Shown: positions 8,375 through 16,748 of the stretch, piece after piece
How the letters are laid out: each line of letters opens with the position of its first letter
Numbering within the stretch: position 1 is the first letter of the stretch
Assembly (NCBI RefSeq): GCF_000407165.1
Contig: NZ_KE136479.1
Span: 2,243,464 to 2,307,463 of the forward strand
Direction of reading: 5' to 3'
DNA length: 64,000 nt
DNA from: Enterococcus haemoperoxidus ATCC BAA-382
GTDB lineage: Bacteria > Bacillota > Bacilli > Lactobacillales > Enterococcaceae
Program-made: the position numbers and the translations under genes
The notes under the pieces: model-generated
What the model saw: only the letters and a program-made list of their open reading frames with translations
Told to the model about the DNA's origin: nothing
Database searches by the model: none

Positions 8375-9511
8375 CTATTCGTCCTCTTCAGTCTGTATCT
8401 TTTCCCATAAAGGCAATACCATGTTTTCATAAGCCATCGGATCAAGATTAGTCAACGTTATCCCTAGTAACCGAATCCCTTGTTCGAGACCAAGTATTTC
8501 CTCCCAAATCAAGTTAGCTTGATAATATAATTCTTCTTTTTTTGAAATATATTCTGGCAGAGTCCGACGTTTCGTCACTGTTGTATAATCAGCATAACGA
8601 ACTTTTAAAACGACTGTTTTTCCATGTTTTTGGACCCGCTCTAACGACTCTTCTACTCGTTGTGCTAGTTGTCTTAATTGAGCAGTTACTTGTGCTTCAG
8701 TCGTTAACGGTGTTCCATATGTATGCTCCTTGCCCACAGATTTACGGTCTCTTGTTATGTTTACCGGTGAATCATGGATTCCACGAACTTTCCGATAAAG
8801 AGAATACCCCATTTTACCAAAATTACGGATCAATTCCATCTCATCTTGTTTATAAAGATCTTCCCCAGTATAAATACCTAAATCATGCATTTTAGGAACT
8901 GTTTTTTTTCCTACTCCGTGAAATGCTTCAATCGGTAAAGCTTTTAAAAAAGTTTCTGCATCATCTGGCATCACAACCGTTAGACCTTTAGGTTTTTGAA
9001 AATCAGACGCTAATTTTGCTAAAAACTTGTTGTAGCTGACACCTGCTGAACAAGTTAAATGCAATTCGTTCCAGATATCATACTGAATCAATTTAGCAAT
9101 CTTTATTGCTGATTTACTATCGATTTTATTTGTTGTGACATCTAAATACGCCTCGTCTATTGAAACGGGTTCGATAATATCTGTATAGCGATGAAAAATC
9201 TCTCGAATTTGCTTAGAAATTTCAGAATATTTTTCATAATTTCCTGGTTTAAAAATAGCATCTGGACATAATTCATACGCTTTTTGAGCGCTCATTGCAG
9301 AATGGATTCCGAATTTACGCGCTTCATAATTTGCAGTAGTCACAACACCTTTACCACCTGTATCACTTGGATGGCGTGCGATCACTAATGGGTGTCCGAC
9401 TAATTCTGGATGGTCACGTTCTTCTACAGAAGCAAAAAAAGCATCCATGTCGATATGAATAATCTTACGAGAAGTATCCTTCTTTAAAGGAAAACGTAAT
9501 TCACTTATCAT
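8375..9511 (-). CDS. dinB: DNA polymerase IV (Y-family translesion polymerase)
   Basis: 378 residues. Catalytic acidic residues are in IHIDMDAFFASVE near the N-terminus and in SIDEAYLD; the helix-hairpin-helix and little-finger domains follow. It copies past DNA lesions in an error-prone manner. AAAGGAGG lies before the ATG. It is 43 bp after the HD-domain gene and 108 bp before the photolyase start, so the three probably share the promoter at 10570-10598, where a LexA-type box suggests damage induction. Confidence 0.95.
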   Translation of the reverse strand: MISELRFPLKKDTSRKIIHIDMDAFFASVEERDHPELVGHPLVIARHPSDTGGKGVVTTANYEARKFGIHSAMSAQKAYELCPDAIFKPGNYEKYSEISKQIREIFHRYTDIIEPVSIDEAYLDVTTNKIDSKSAIKIAKLIQYDIWNELHLTCSAGVSYNKFLAKLASDFQKPKGLTVVMPDDAETFLKALPIEAFHGVGKKTVPKMHDLGIYTGEDLYKQDEMELIRNFGKMGYSLYRKVRGIHDSPVNITRDRKSVGKEHTYGTPLTTEAQVTAQLRQLAQRVEESLERVQKHGKTVVLKVRYADYTTVTKRRTLPEYISKKEELYYQANLIWEEILGLEQGIRLLGITLTNLDPMAYENMVLPLWEKIQTEEDE

Positions 9512-9554
9512 ACTCGCCAGCCTCCTTTCAACTAGGTCGGTGTACTTTTATTCC

Positions 9555-10532
9555 TTAATCAAATTTAATAAAAATTCCCTTTTTACTCTCATTAAGCATT
9601 TTATCAATCTTTACCTGAGCCGTTTTTGAAACCTTTGATACTGGAACAATCTTATCAGGCAATCTTACCAAGGGATCGACAAACCTTATTTTCTTTTGCT
9701 GCTGGATATCGTAATCATCCTCACTGGAACAAACCCGATATTCCGGTGGATGATCCATATTGCCCAATAATTGCAGGATTTCAGTTGAACCTGTTGATTT
9801 TAACTTCTTGAGAAAAGCTGAATCTGTCATCATCAAATCATCTAAGATAATTTCTTCATTTGCTAGTCCAAGCTGGATTGCCTTTGACATCCACTCATAG
9901 CTGCAACTGTTTTGAGGATCATAAAAAAAGTCGATTACTACTTTTCGATACTGCTCTATAAACCAATCAGCCCAATAAACTGACTCTAAAACAATTTGCT
10001 TCTTAATGATTTTGATTGAATTCAAAAAATACTGAATTTCTTGTAATGGAACGGAAAAATAGCGATAAACTTCACGTAAGGTATAATCAATCCGATCAAA
10101 ACATAGTAACGGTGCTTTTTGTTCCAATAATCCCCATTGTTCGTCATCAAATAAAATCTGCCGATAATCAAATCCATATTGGTTTAATAAGGCAGGAATT
10201 GCAGAATCTTCAATCAATTGTGCTTTGATTTGCTCATGATAATCGTCTGTTTTATTAGATAAAACCAAATCGATCACATGTGAAAATGCGGTATGAGACA
10301 CATCATGTAGCAGCCCTGCAATTTGTTCTTCTATTGTTCCACCAAATCTTTTGATTAACAACATAACACCAATAGAATGCTCATATCTGGTTTCATTCCA
10401 AGTTGGATTAATCAAAAATGCTGGTCCTGCCATATGAACATCTTTTAAACGTTGAATCTCTTCTGATAAAATCAATCTTGCTAGAACTTCTTCAACTTCA
10501 TATGAACCATATAGAACATCCTCAACAATCAT
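9555..10532 (-). CDS. HD-domain phosphohydrolase
   Basis: 325 residues. The HD metal site is visible: His in RYEHSIGVM, then HD in GLLHDVSHTAFSH. It resembles the YwfO/YdhJ group of dGTPase-like hydrolases, which act on nucleotides. The start follows AAAGGAG. It is the first gene of the leftward HD-dinB-phr run and lies directly behind a promoter carrying a LexA-type box. A nucleotide-cleaning role during DNA damage would fit this context, but that is inference. Confidence 0.85.
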   Translation of the reverse strand: MIVEDVLYGSYEVEEVLARLILSEEIQRLKDVHMAGPAFLINPTWNETRYEHSIGVMLLIKRFGGTIEEQIAGLLHDVSHTAFSHVIDLVLSNKTDDYHEQIKAQLIEDSAIPALLNQYGFDYRQILFDDEQWGLLEQKAPLLCFDRIDYTLREVYRYFSVPLQEIQYFLNSIKIIKKQIVLESVYWADWFIEQYRKVVIDFFYDPQNSCSYEWMSKAIQLGLANEEIILDDLMMTDSAFLKKLKSTGSTEILQLLGNMDHPPEYRVCSSEDDYDIQQQKKIRFVDPLVRLPDKIVPVSKVSKTAQVKIDKMLNESKKGIFIKFD

Positions 10533-10569
10533 TTTTTTCTCCTTTAAAAATCAGCTATATTTTATACAC

Positions 10570-10598
10570 ATTATATACGAACGTTTGTTCATTTACAA
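10570..10598 (-). promoter_or_regulatory. LexA-controlled promoter of the HD-dinB-phr run
   Basis: On the minus strand, TTGTAA (10593-10598) and TATAAT (10570-10575) are 17 bp apart. The spacer contains TGAACAAACGTTCG (10578-10591), which matches the Gram-positive SOS box CGAACRNRYGTTCG at all but the first base. A repressor bound there would block RNA polymerase directly. Confidence 0.8.
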
Positions 10599-10618
10599 CT
10601 TATTTTATTTGAATAAAA

Positions 10619-10650
10619 AAAGGAATAGTGCCCTTTCAGCTCTACTCCTT
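10619..10650 (-). terminator. Terminator after the PII gene
   Basis: AAGGAATAG and CTACTCCTT form a stem with one mismatch; the minus strand then runs into seven T. It closes the amt-PII pair. Confidence 0.65.
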
Positions 10651-10663
10651 AAGTAAAAATAAT

Positions 10664-11005
10664 TTATATTGCTTGTGCGCCACGTTCACCCGTTCTAATC
10701 CGAATCGCTTCTTCTACATTGTAAACGAAGATTTTACCGTCTCCTACTTCTCCAGTCTGGCAAATAGCCAAAATCAAAGAAATAATCTCTTCCACTTCCT
10801 CGTCTAAAACAACAAAACTGACTTTCACTTTAGGCAACAGTGTTGTAATGATTTCTTGACCACGAACAAATTCTTTTAACCCTTTTTGGTTTCCAAATCC
10901 TAAAACTTGGCTTACGGTCATTCCTAGTGCTTCAAAACTATCAGCCATTTTAACTTTCAGCTCTTCTAGTTTTTCCTGCTGGATGATTGCTTCTACTTTT
11001 TTCAT
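10664..11005 (-). CDS. glnK: PII-family nitrogen regulatory protein (GlnK-like)
   Basis: 113 residues, the usual PII length. PII trimers bind ATP/ADP and 2-oxoglutarate and plug the ammonium channel AmtB. The C-terminal signature VGDGKIFVYNVEEAIRIRTGERG is present. The T-loop reads KEFVRGQEIITTLLP, so neither loop tyrosine of the enterobacterial proteins remains: the Tyr46 position is Val and the Tyr51 uridylylation position is Ile. Control by uridylylation is therefore unlikely. The gene starts 11 bp after amt, and the pairing with amt supports GlnK function. Confidence 0.92.
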   Translation of the reverse strand: MKKVEAIIQQEKLEELKVKMADSFEALGMTVSQVLGFGNQKGLKEFVRGQEIITTLLPKVKVSFVVLDEEVEEIISLILAICQTGEVGDGKIFVYNVEEAIRIRTGERGAQAI

Positions 11006-11016
11006 CTGTTTTCCTC

Positions 11017-12234
11017 CTATGAATCTAGTCCCATAAATGTCGGATAAGCTGTTTCGTCATGTTCGATTCGATCCAATCCCAGTGCTTCTTCTTTTGCAGA
11101 AACTCGAATCGGCATGAATAATTGAATCCCTTTGATAATAAGAAAACTAGCGACCCCAGCAAATACAATCGTAAAAGCAATGCTAGCGACTTGGGCCACA
11201 AATAGTTCCGTTCCACCATAGATCAATCCAGTTTTACCTCCAACAGCAGGATCTGCAAATAGTCCAGTCATGACCCCACCAAAAATTCCACCGACACCAT
11301 GGCAACCGAATGCATCAAGTGCATCATCATACCCAAATTTATGTTTAACAAATGAAATAAAATAATAACAAAACGGACTGACTAATGCGCCTAGAACAAA
11401 TGAACTCCAAAGAGAAACAAAACCAGCACCTGGCGTAATCGCAACTAGGCCCACGACAGCACCTGTACAAGCACCGACTACTGTAGGTTTTCCAATCGCC
11501 AATTTTTCAATCAGCATCCATGAAAGCATCCCGCTTGCGGCTGCTGTATTTGTCGTAAGCATTGCGTGGATCGCCAACCCGTCGGCTGCTAATGCAGACC
11601 CAGCATTAAACCCGAACCAGCCAAACCAAAGTAAACCAGCACCTAAAACAACAAACGGTATGTTATGTGGACGATACTCTGTTTGGCGATATTCACGACG
11701 TTGCCCTAAAACAATAGCTAGTACAAGCCCTGAAATCCCTGAACTAATATGAACCACATTTCCCCCCGCAAAATCGATCGATCCTATTTCATCTAAAAAG
11801 CCTCCGCCCCAAACCATATGGGCCATTGGGTAATACACAACGATCGACCAGATAGCAATAAATAGAAAAATCGCAGAAAAACGCATCCGCCCAACCACAG
11901 CACCTGTAATAATTGCTGTAGTAATCAACGCAAACATCATTTGAAAACCAGCAAATAATCCTTCTGGAATCTTATCCCCTTTCGTCATTGAAACTTGATT
12001 AAAAAATAGCTTATCAAAGTTACCAACAAATAAGTTATCCCCACTAAAAGACATCGAATAACCTAGTATGATCCAAAGAACTGAAGCCAATCCCATCACG
12101 CAAATCACCATCATCATTGTGTTGAGAATATTTTTTCTTCGTTCTAACCCGCCATAAAAAAATGCTAAAGCTGGTGTCATCAAAAAGACCATCGTAGAAC
12201 AAATCATGATAAATGCAATATTTCCTGCTTCCAT
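11017..12234 (-). CDS. amt: Ammonium channel/transporter
   Basis: 405 residues with about 11 membrane helices. The start at 12234 (MEAGNIAFIMICS) is chosen because GGAGGGG lies 6 bases upstream; the frame also has an ATG 13 codons earlier, before that site. Family landmarks include FFYGGLERRKN, HMVWGGGFLDE, GGNVVHISSG, and the pore region DALDAFGCHGVGG. It conducts ammonium or ammonia into the cell and is cotranscribed with the PII gene that would gate it. Confidence 0.95.
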   Translation of the reverse strand: MEAGNIAFIMICSTMVFLMTPALAFFYGGLERRKNILNTMMMVICVMGLASVLWIILGYSMSFSGDNLFVGNFDKLFFNQVSMTKGDKIPEGLFAGFQMMFALITTAIITGAVVGRMRFSAIFLFIAIWSIVVYYPMAHMVWGGGFLDEIGSIDFAGGNVVHISSGISGLVLAIVLGQRREYRQTEYRPHNIPFVVLGAGLLWFGWFGFNAGSALAADGLAIHAMLTTNTAAASGMLSWMLIEKLAIGKPTVVGACTGAVVGLVAITPGAGFVSLWSSFVLGALVSPFCYYFISFVKHKFGYDDALDAFGCHGVGGIFGGVMTGLFADPAVGGKTGLIYGGTELFVAQVASIAFTIVFAGVASFLIIKGIQLFMPIRVSAKEEALGLDRIEHDETAYPTFMGLDS

Positions 12235-12442
12235 AACAAACCCCTCCAATTCAAAAATTAAGCCAACCTTCATTTTAGCTTTGTCGGTTATTTTAGCATC
12301 GTTTTTTAAATTATCCTAGTAAAAATCTCTTGATCAAGTAAAATAATTTCATTTTTCTGACAATTCGCGTTATAAAAAATAACATCTATACCAATATAAC
12401 ACTTTCAACATATTATCAAGCTCAAGCGAACAAACCAATTAT

Positions 12443-12485
12443 GGGATAAAAAAATAAACTGATTTTTGACATCAGCTTATTTCCC
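12443..12485 (-). terminator. Terminator after rsmI
   Basis: GGGATAA/AATAA/CTGAT pair with ATCAG/TTATT/CCC in one stem of about 15 bp around an 8-base loop. The gap to amt (12235-12442) holds the amt promoter region but no clear operator. Confidence 0.75.
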
Positions 12486-12495
12486 AGTATTCAAT

Positions 12496-13362
12496 TTAAT
12501 CTACATGAAACTCTTTATAGACATCCTGTTTTTTCAATCCGCGAAGTTTAGCAACTTCTTTGATTGCTTCTTTAGAAGAACTTCCTGTATTCATCAATAC
12601 TTCGATATGTTCCTTGATCGAAAGTTCTAAATCGACATTTTCTGCTGATTCCGCTCCGTCAGCCCCTTCGATTAAAATACAGCATTCTCCCTTTAATGTG
12701 TGTTCCGCCAAGTAATCCCTCAATTCAGCCAACGTACCACGAAGATATTCTTCATGGAGCTTCGTCAATTCACGGCAAATCACAGCCTTCCGTTCTTCAC
12801 CAAAAACTTCTGAAAAATGCTTTATTGTTGTGGCAATTCGATGAGGTGATTCGTAAAAAATTTGCGTTGGTACTGCTGTTTTTAACTTATCTAAAACCTC
12901 AATTTGTTCTTTTTTCTTTCGAGGTAAAAAGCCATAAAATGTAAATGGCTGCGGTGACAGTCCTGAAGCAATCAGTGCTGTGATTCCTGCTGTCGGTCCA
13001 GGTAAAGCGATCACTTTGATTCCAGCTTCGATACATGCCTCAACCAATTCATGACCTGGATCACTAATGGAAGGCATCCCCGCATCACTGACTTGAGCAA
13101 TCATTTCACCAGCCTCTAAACGTTCTATAAACTGTGGAATCCGTTCTTTATAATTATGCTCATGAAAACTAATTTGAGGAGTTGTGATCTCAAAGTGATT
13201 TAGTAATTTTTGCGTATTTCTGGTATCTTCACTCGCAATGATCGTTGCCTCTTTTAAGATATTAATACAGCGAAAGCTCATATCCTCTAGGTTTCCGATT
13301 GGTGTGGGCACCAAATATAGTTGCCCAATGCTAGATGAATCAAAACTTTTTTGTTTTTGCAT
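12496..13362 (-). CDS. rsmI: 16S rRNA (cytidine1402-2'-O)-methyltransferase
   Basis: 288 residues. The tetrapyrrole-methylase-like fold starts with LYLVPTPIGNLEDMSFR. SEDTRNT, SDAGMPSISDPG and ALPGPTAGITALIASG are characteristic RsmI motifs. It methylates the ribose of C1402 in the decoding centre using S-adenosylmethionine. It is the last gene of the tmk-darA-holB-ricT-yabA-rsmI block, the same order as in Bacillus and its relatives. Confidence 0.96.
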   Translation of the reverse strand: MQKQKSFDSSSIGQLYLVPTPIGNLEDMSFRCINILKEATIIASEDTRNTQKLLNHFEITTPQISFHEHNYKERIPQFIERLEAGEMIAQVSDAGMPSISDPGHELVEACIEAGIKVIALPGPTAGITALIASGLSPQPFTFYGFLPRKKKEQIEVLDKLKTAVPTQIFYESPHRIATTIKHFSEVFGEERKAVICRELTKLHEEYLRGTLAELRDYLAEHTLKGECCILIEGADGAESAENVDLELSIKEHIEVLMNTGSSSKEAIKEVAKLRGLKKQDVYKEFHVD

Positions 13363-13397
13363 AATTACTCCTTTTCAGCGCTTCGGTTAATCTCAAA

Positions 13398-13428
13398 AGA
13401 GGCTGAGACAGATTTTGTCACAGCCTCT
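13398..13428 (-). terminator. Hairpin between yabA and rsmI
   Basis: GAGGCTGAGACA (13399-13410) pairs almost fully with TGTCACAGCCTC (13416-13427). The minus strand ends TTTT, so it may partly terminate the block before rsmI. Confidence 0.65.
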
Positions 13429-13448
13429 AAATTTGATTTGTTTAACAT

Positions 13449-13796
13449 TTATTTGTATCGTTCACCATAAATAACATCTAAACAAAATGCACATTCTTCA
13501 TCATTCTCACGGCGTGAACCATATAAAATGTTGCAGACATGAAACCCCTCTTCGTAAAGTTTTTCCAAATTCATTCGAGATTTAGATAACTCCTGCTTAG
13601 CTGGATCATTTGAGTCGCTGGCTAGTTTAGTCAATTCCTGCAAATGTTCCCGTAAGCGTTGATTCTCGATTTCAAGTGTCGTATTTTTTTCAACTAACTC
13701 GTGAAGTGCTTCTTTAATTTCTGATAATTGTCCCAAAGTTCCTTGTAGATCCGTCTCTAAAGAACTCAGACCATCGTATAAAGAACGTTTATCCAT
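13449..13796 (-). CDS. yabA: DNA replication initiation control protein YabA
   Basis: 115 residues from MDKRSLYDG at 13796; the frame opens 20 codons earlier, inside ricT. The N-terminal half is a leucine-rich coiled coil that tetramerises. The C-terminal zinc domain is [11 protein letters not shown]...CAFC. YabA binds DnaA and the DnaN clamp and limits re-initiation. The ATG overlaps the end of ricT by 8 bp, so the two are translationally coupled, with AAGGTGATCACA as the binding site. Confidence 0.95.
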   Translation of the reverse strand: MDKRSLYDGLSSLETDLQGTLGQLSEIKEALHELVEKNTTLEIENQRLREHLQELTKLASDSNDPAKQELSKSRMNLEKLYEEGFHVCNILYGSRRENDEECAFCLDVIYGERYK

Positions 13797-14628
13797 TGTG
13801 ATCACCTTTTTCGGCTTGAGCTTTTTGTGTTGCTTCTTTGATCTCTTCATAATCATATTCTACTGCTATTTCACGTCCAACTAAACGGACTTTGATGATA
13901 CGGCTCAATAAATTCAAACCGACTACTCGGCCTTTTCCATCTGGTGTGATCACATCTTTACCGTAATCAGGTAACTCTTTTTTCGCTGCTTCATATTCAT
14001 CATTTTCGTATTTTAAACAACACATCAAGCGCCCACATAAACCAGAAATTTTTACTGGATTCAACGATAAGCCTTGATCTTTTGCCATTTTGATCGATAC
14101 TGGCATAAAGTCACCTAAAAAAGTCGAACAGCATAACTGTCTACCACACGGACCGATCCCACCTAAAATCTTCGCTTCGTCTCTGACACCGATTTGACGC
14201 AATTCAATCCTCGTACGGAAAATTGCTGCTAAATCTTTGACTAGCTCACGAAAGTCGATTCGACCATCTGCTGTAAAATAAAAAACCATCTTGCTGCGGT
14301 CAAACGTATATTCAACACGAATCAATTTCATTTCTAATTCATGTGCTCGGATTTTTTCTTTGGCCACACTTAATGCAGCTTTGGCATCATCTACATTCTT
14401 TTGTTCTTTTTCTAAATCTGTTTCTGATGCTTTATTTAAAATGGGTTTTAATTCCTCAGGTAAATCTTCCGGATCAATAGATTTTTTCGGTATCGCAACT
14501 GTGGCAAGCTGTTTAGACTGCTGTGATTCCACAAGTACTTTATCATTGTAAAAATACTCTGATTTTCCAGGAGCAAAATAATAGATATGACCTGCTTCAC
14601 GGAAGCGAACTCCTACTACTTCTACCAT
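13789..14628 (-). CDS. ricT: PSP1-domain protein RicT (YaaT)
   Basis: 279 residues. I place the start at 14628 (MVEVVGVRF) because AGGAGG ends 6 bases upstream; the ATG two codons earlier abuts that site. PSP1-domain cysteine motifs CGRQLCC and CGRLMCC are present. In Bacillus, RicT with RicA and RicF forms the Y-complex, which binds iron-sulfur clusters and directs RNase Y mRNA cleavage. Overlap with yabA and tight packing with holB match the standard Firmicute order. Confidence 0.92.
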   Translation of the reverse strand: MVEVVGVRFREAGHIYYFAPGKSEYFYNDKVLVESQQSKQLATVAIPKKSIDPEDLPEELKPILNKASETDLEKEQKNVDDAKAALSVAKEKIRAHELEMKLIRVEYTFDRSKMVFYFTADGRIDFRELVKDLAAIFRTRIELRQIGVRDEAKILGGIGPCGRQLCCSTFLGDFMPVSIKMAKDQGLSLNPVKISGLCGRLMCCLKYENDEYEAAKKELPDYGKDVITPDGKGRVVGLNLLSRIIKVRLVGREIAVEYDYEEIKEATQKAQAEKGDHNG

Positions 14629-14642
14629 TTTCATCCTCCTAT

Positions 14643-15593
14643 TTATGTTTTAGGGTGAATCATTCGTATTACTAATTGCTCGCAAACACTTTGAAAGCTG
14701 ACATTCGCTTCCCACTTTTGACGTGCTTTTAAAATCAGTTCCACTCGCTGTGCCTGTTGCTCTGTCACACGTTTGAGCTGACCAGTTGCTACACTTTCAG
14801 TGAGTTGTTTACGGTAATAGGCAAGTAATAAATCGAAACTCAACGCTTGTTGATCTTTTTCTTTAAAGACCTTAATCATCTTTTTTTGAACGTAGACAAA
14901 AGCTTGCAAATCATCTTTTGTCATGTAATCAAACCACTGTTGAGTAATTTCCCTAGCTTCATTAAACCATTCATCTTGAGAGATTTCAACTGCTTTGTCA
15001 AAACTATTGGTGAGTTCTGCCAAAAGAATCGCTGTATTTTTGTTGATTCCAGATCCTATCAAAGCATGAACTAGTTTTTCTTTAACTAAAGGTTGAAAAT
15101 GAAGGACCTGACAACGTGATTGGATCGTTGGTAAAATTTTTGCTAACGACGTCGTCTCTAAAATCGCTAAGACTTTTCCTTCTGGTTCTTCCAGAAATTT
15201 TAATAAGCTGTTTGCTGCACCAATACTCATCTTATCTGCCTGTTCAATCAGAAAAACTTTCTGAGCCGTCTCTACACCGCTTTTGCTGAACTCTGCCTTC
15301 AATGCTCTGATTTGATCGACCTTGATCGTTTGGCCATCTGGAGCGACTCGTAATACGTCAGGATGCTCATTCTCATTGATCCTCAAGCAATTGTTGCATT
15401 GATTACAAGGATTGTTATCTATTCGATTGGTACAGAAAATGTGTTTTGCCATCCATAAACCAAATTCTTTTTTACCAGTTCCTGTATCGCCTTCAAAAAG
15501 ATAAGCATGGGCAAGACGACCATGCTCAAAACTTTTTTGAAGTTGCTGGTAAAGCAACGGTTGTTGTTCCTTTAATACTTGTGCTTCATTCAT
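14643..15593 (-). CDS. holB: DNA polymerase III delta-prime subunit
   Basis: 316 residues. A degenerate AAA+ clamp-loader subunit with GDTGTGKKE at the Walker A position, the zinc cysteines CNQCNNC, and EEPEGKVLAILETTS in the arginine-finger region. It works with DnaX and HolA to load the DnaN clamp. The start ATG follows the darA stop codon by a single base, so translation is coupled. Confidence 0.95.
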   Translation of the reverse strand: MNEAQVLKEQQPLLYQQLQKSFEHGRLAHAYLFEGDTGTGKKEFGLWMAKHIFCTNRIDNNPCNQCNNCLRINENEHPDVLRVAPDGQTIKVDQIRALKAEFSKSGVETAQKVFLIEQADKMSIGAANSLLKFLEEPEGKVLAILETTSLAKILPTIQSRCQVLHFQPLVKEKLVHALIGSGINKNTAILLAELTNSFDKAVEISQDEWFNEAREITQQWFDYMTKDDLQAFVYVQKKMIKVFKEKDQQALSFDLLLAYYRKQLTESVATGQLKRVTEQQAQRVELILKARQKWEANVSFQSVCEQLVIRMIHPKT

Positions 15594-15594
15594 C

Positions 15595-15924
15595 TTAATA
15601 TTGATGGAATCCTTCTACTGGAAGAACAAAGACTGTTGCGCCTCCCACCTCAACCTCGACAGGATAAGGGACTTGTCCATCCATCGTAATATCTAGTGTT
15701 ACAGGAGTTGACACGTATTGTTTACGAGACTGGCATGTTTTTTTGATTAATTCCAATGCTTCTTCCACACGATCATCATCGATTCCGACGATAAATGTGC
15801 TGTTTCCTGCTTTTAAAAAGCCACCTGTTGATGAAAGTTTGGTTGCACGAATATTGGCATCAATAAATTCATTGGCTAAACGGTTACTATCTTTGTCTTG
15901 GACAATCGCTAAAATAATTTTCAT
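15595..15924 (-). CDS. darA: Cyclic-di-AMP receptor (PII-like DarA/PstA)
   Basis: 109 residues. It starts MKIILAIVQDKDSNRLAN and has the FVGIDDDRVEEAL-type central motif and C-terminal GGATVFVLPVEGFHQY of the family. DarA trimers bind cyclic di-AMP, a signal for potassium and cell-wall balance; the downstream partner is not settled. It lies between tmk and holB, its conserved position. Confidence 0.93.
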   Translation of the reverse strand: MKIILAIVQDKDSNRLANEFIDANIRATKLSSTGGFLKAGNSTFIVGIDDDRVEEALELIKKTCQSRKQYVSTPVTLDITMDGQVPYPVEVEVGGATVFVLPVEGFHQY

Positions 15925-15938
15925 ATTCGGTCACCTTC

Positions 15939-16583
15939 CTATTTTCTAAAGTATTCTGGATAACGGGTTACGATTGCTTGAAAGGTTGCCTCAACAACAT
16001 CTTCCAAACTCATTCTGGCATCGATTTTGGTAATTCTTTCTGGATTTTCTTCTACTAATTTTAAATATTCGTGGCGAACTCGTTGATGGAATTCAAGCCC
16101 CTCTGAATCTAATCGGTCAATTTGTTGTTGGCGATGATTTTTGATTCGGTTCAATCCTGTATCTGAATCTACATCTAAATAGATCGTAAAGTCAGGTACG
16201 GTTCCTTCGATCGCAAATTCATTGATTGTAGCTATTGCTTCAACACCAATCCGTCGGCCTGCGCCTTGATAGGCTAAAGAACTGTCTACGAAGCGGTCAC
16301 ACAAAACGATTTTACCTTCTTCCAAAGCCGGCAAAACCTTTTCCATCAAATGCTGACGTCTAGCAGCCGCATAAAGCAACGCCTCTGTCCGCTCATCCAT
16401 CTCTTGATTTTTCGGGTCTAGGATGATTTGACGAATTTTCTCAGCAATGGGAATTCCGCCAGGTTCTCTTGTTTTAATAATGCTTCTTTCTGCTGCCAGA
16501 TCCAGCCTTGGATATAACTCATTCAATACACTTGTCTTTCCTGCGCCATCTGGTCCTTCGATCGTTATAAAAATACCTTGCAC
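15939..16583 (-). CDS. tmk: Thymidylate kinase
   Basis: 214 residues. P-loop EGPDGAGKTS, the DR(F/Y) motif in LCDRFVDSSLAYQGAGR, and KTREPGG are diagnostic. It phosphorylates dTMP to dTDP. The start codon is GTG at 16583, preceded by AAGGGG with about 8 bases of spacing. It is the first gene of the leftward replication block. Confidence 0.96.
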   Translation of the reverse strand: MQGIFITIEGPDGAGKTSVLNELYPRLDLAAERSIIKTREPGGIPIAEKIRQIILDPKNQEMDERTEALLYAAARRQHLMEKVLPALEEGKIVLCDRFVDSSLAYQGAGRRIGVEAIATINEFAIEGTVPDFTIYLDVDSDTGLNRIKNHRQQQIDRLDSEGLEFHQRVRHEYLKLVEENPERITKIDARMSLEDVVEATFQAIVTRYPEYFRK

Positions 16584-16689
16584 TTTACTAATCCCCTTAC
16601 TTACTTTGATTCCTTTTATCTATTATACTTTATCTACTACAATGAGTCTAATTGAATTCCTTATTATTAAAAATTTCCTGATAAAATAT

Positions 16690-16728
16690 AAAACTGAGCT
16701 AAATTTTAATAGACTTTAGCTCAGTTTT
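16690..16728. terminator. Terminator after the adhesin gene
   Basis: AAAACTGAGCTAAA and TTTAGCTCAGTTTT form a perfect stem around an 11-base loop. It works on either strand and isolates the adhesin gene from tmk. Confidence 0.85.
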
Positions 16729-16748
16729 ATATTTTCTATTTGCCTTAC

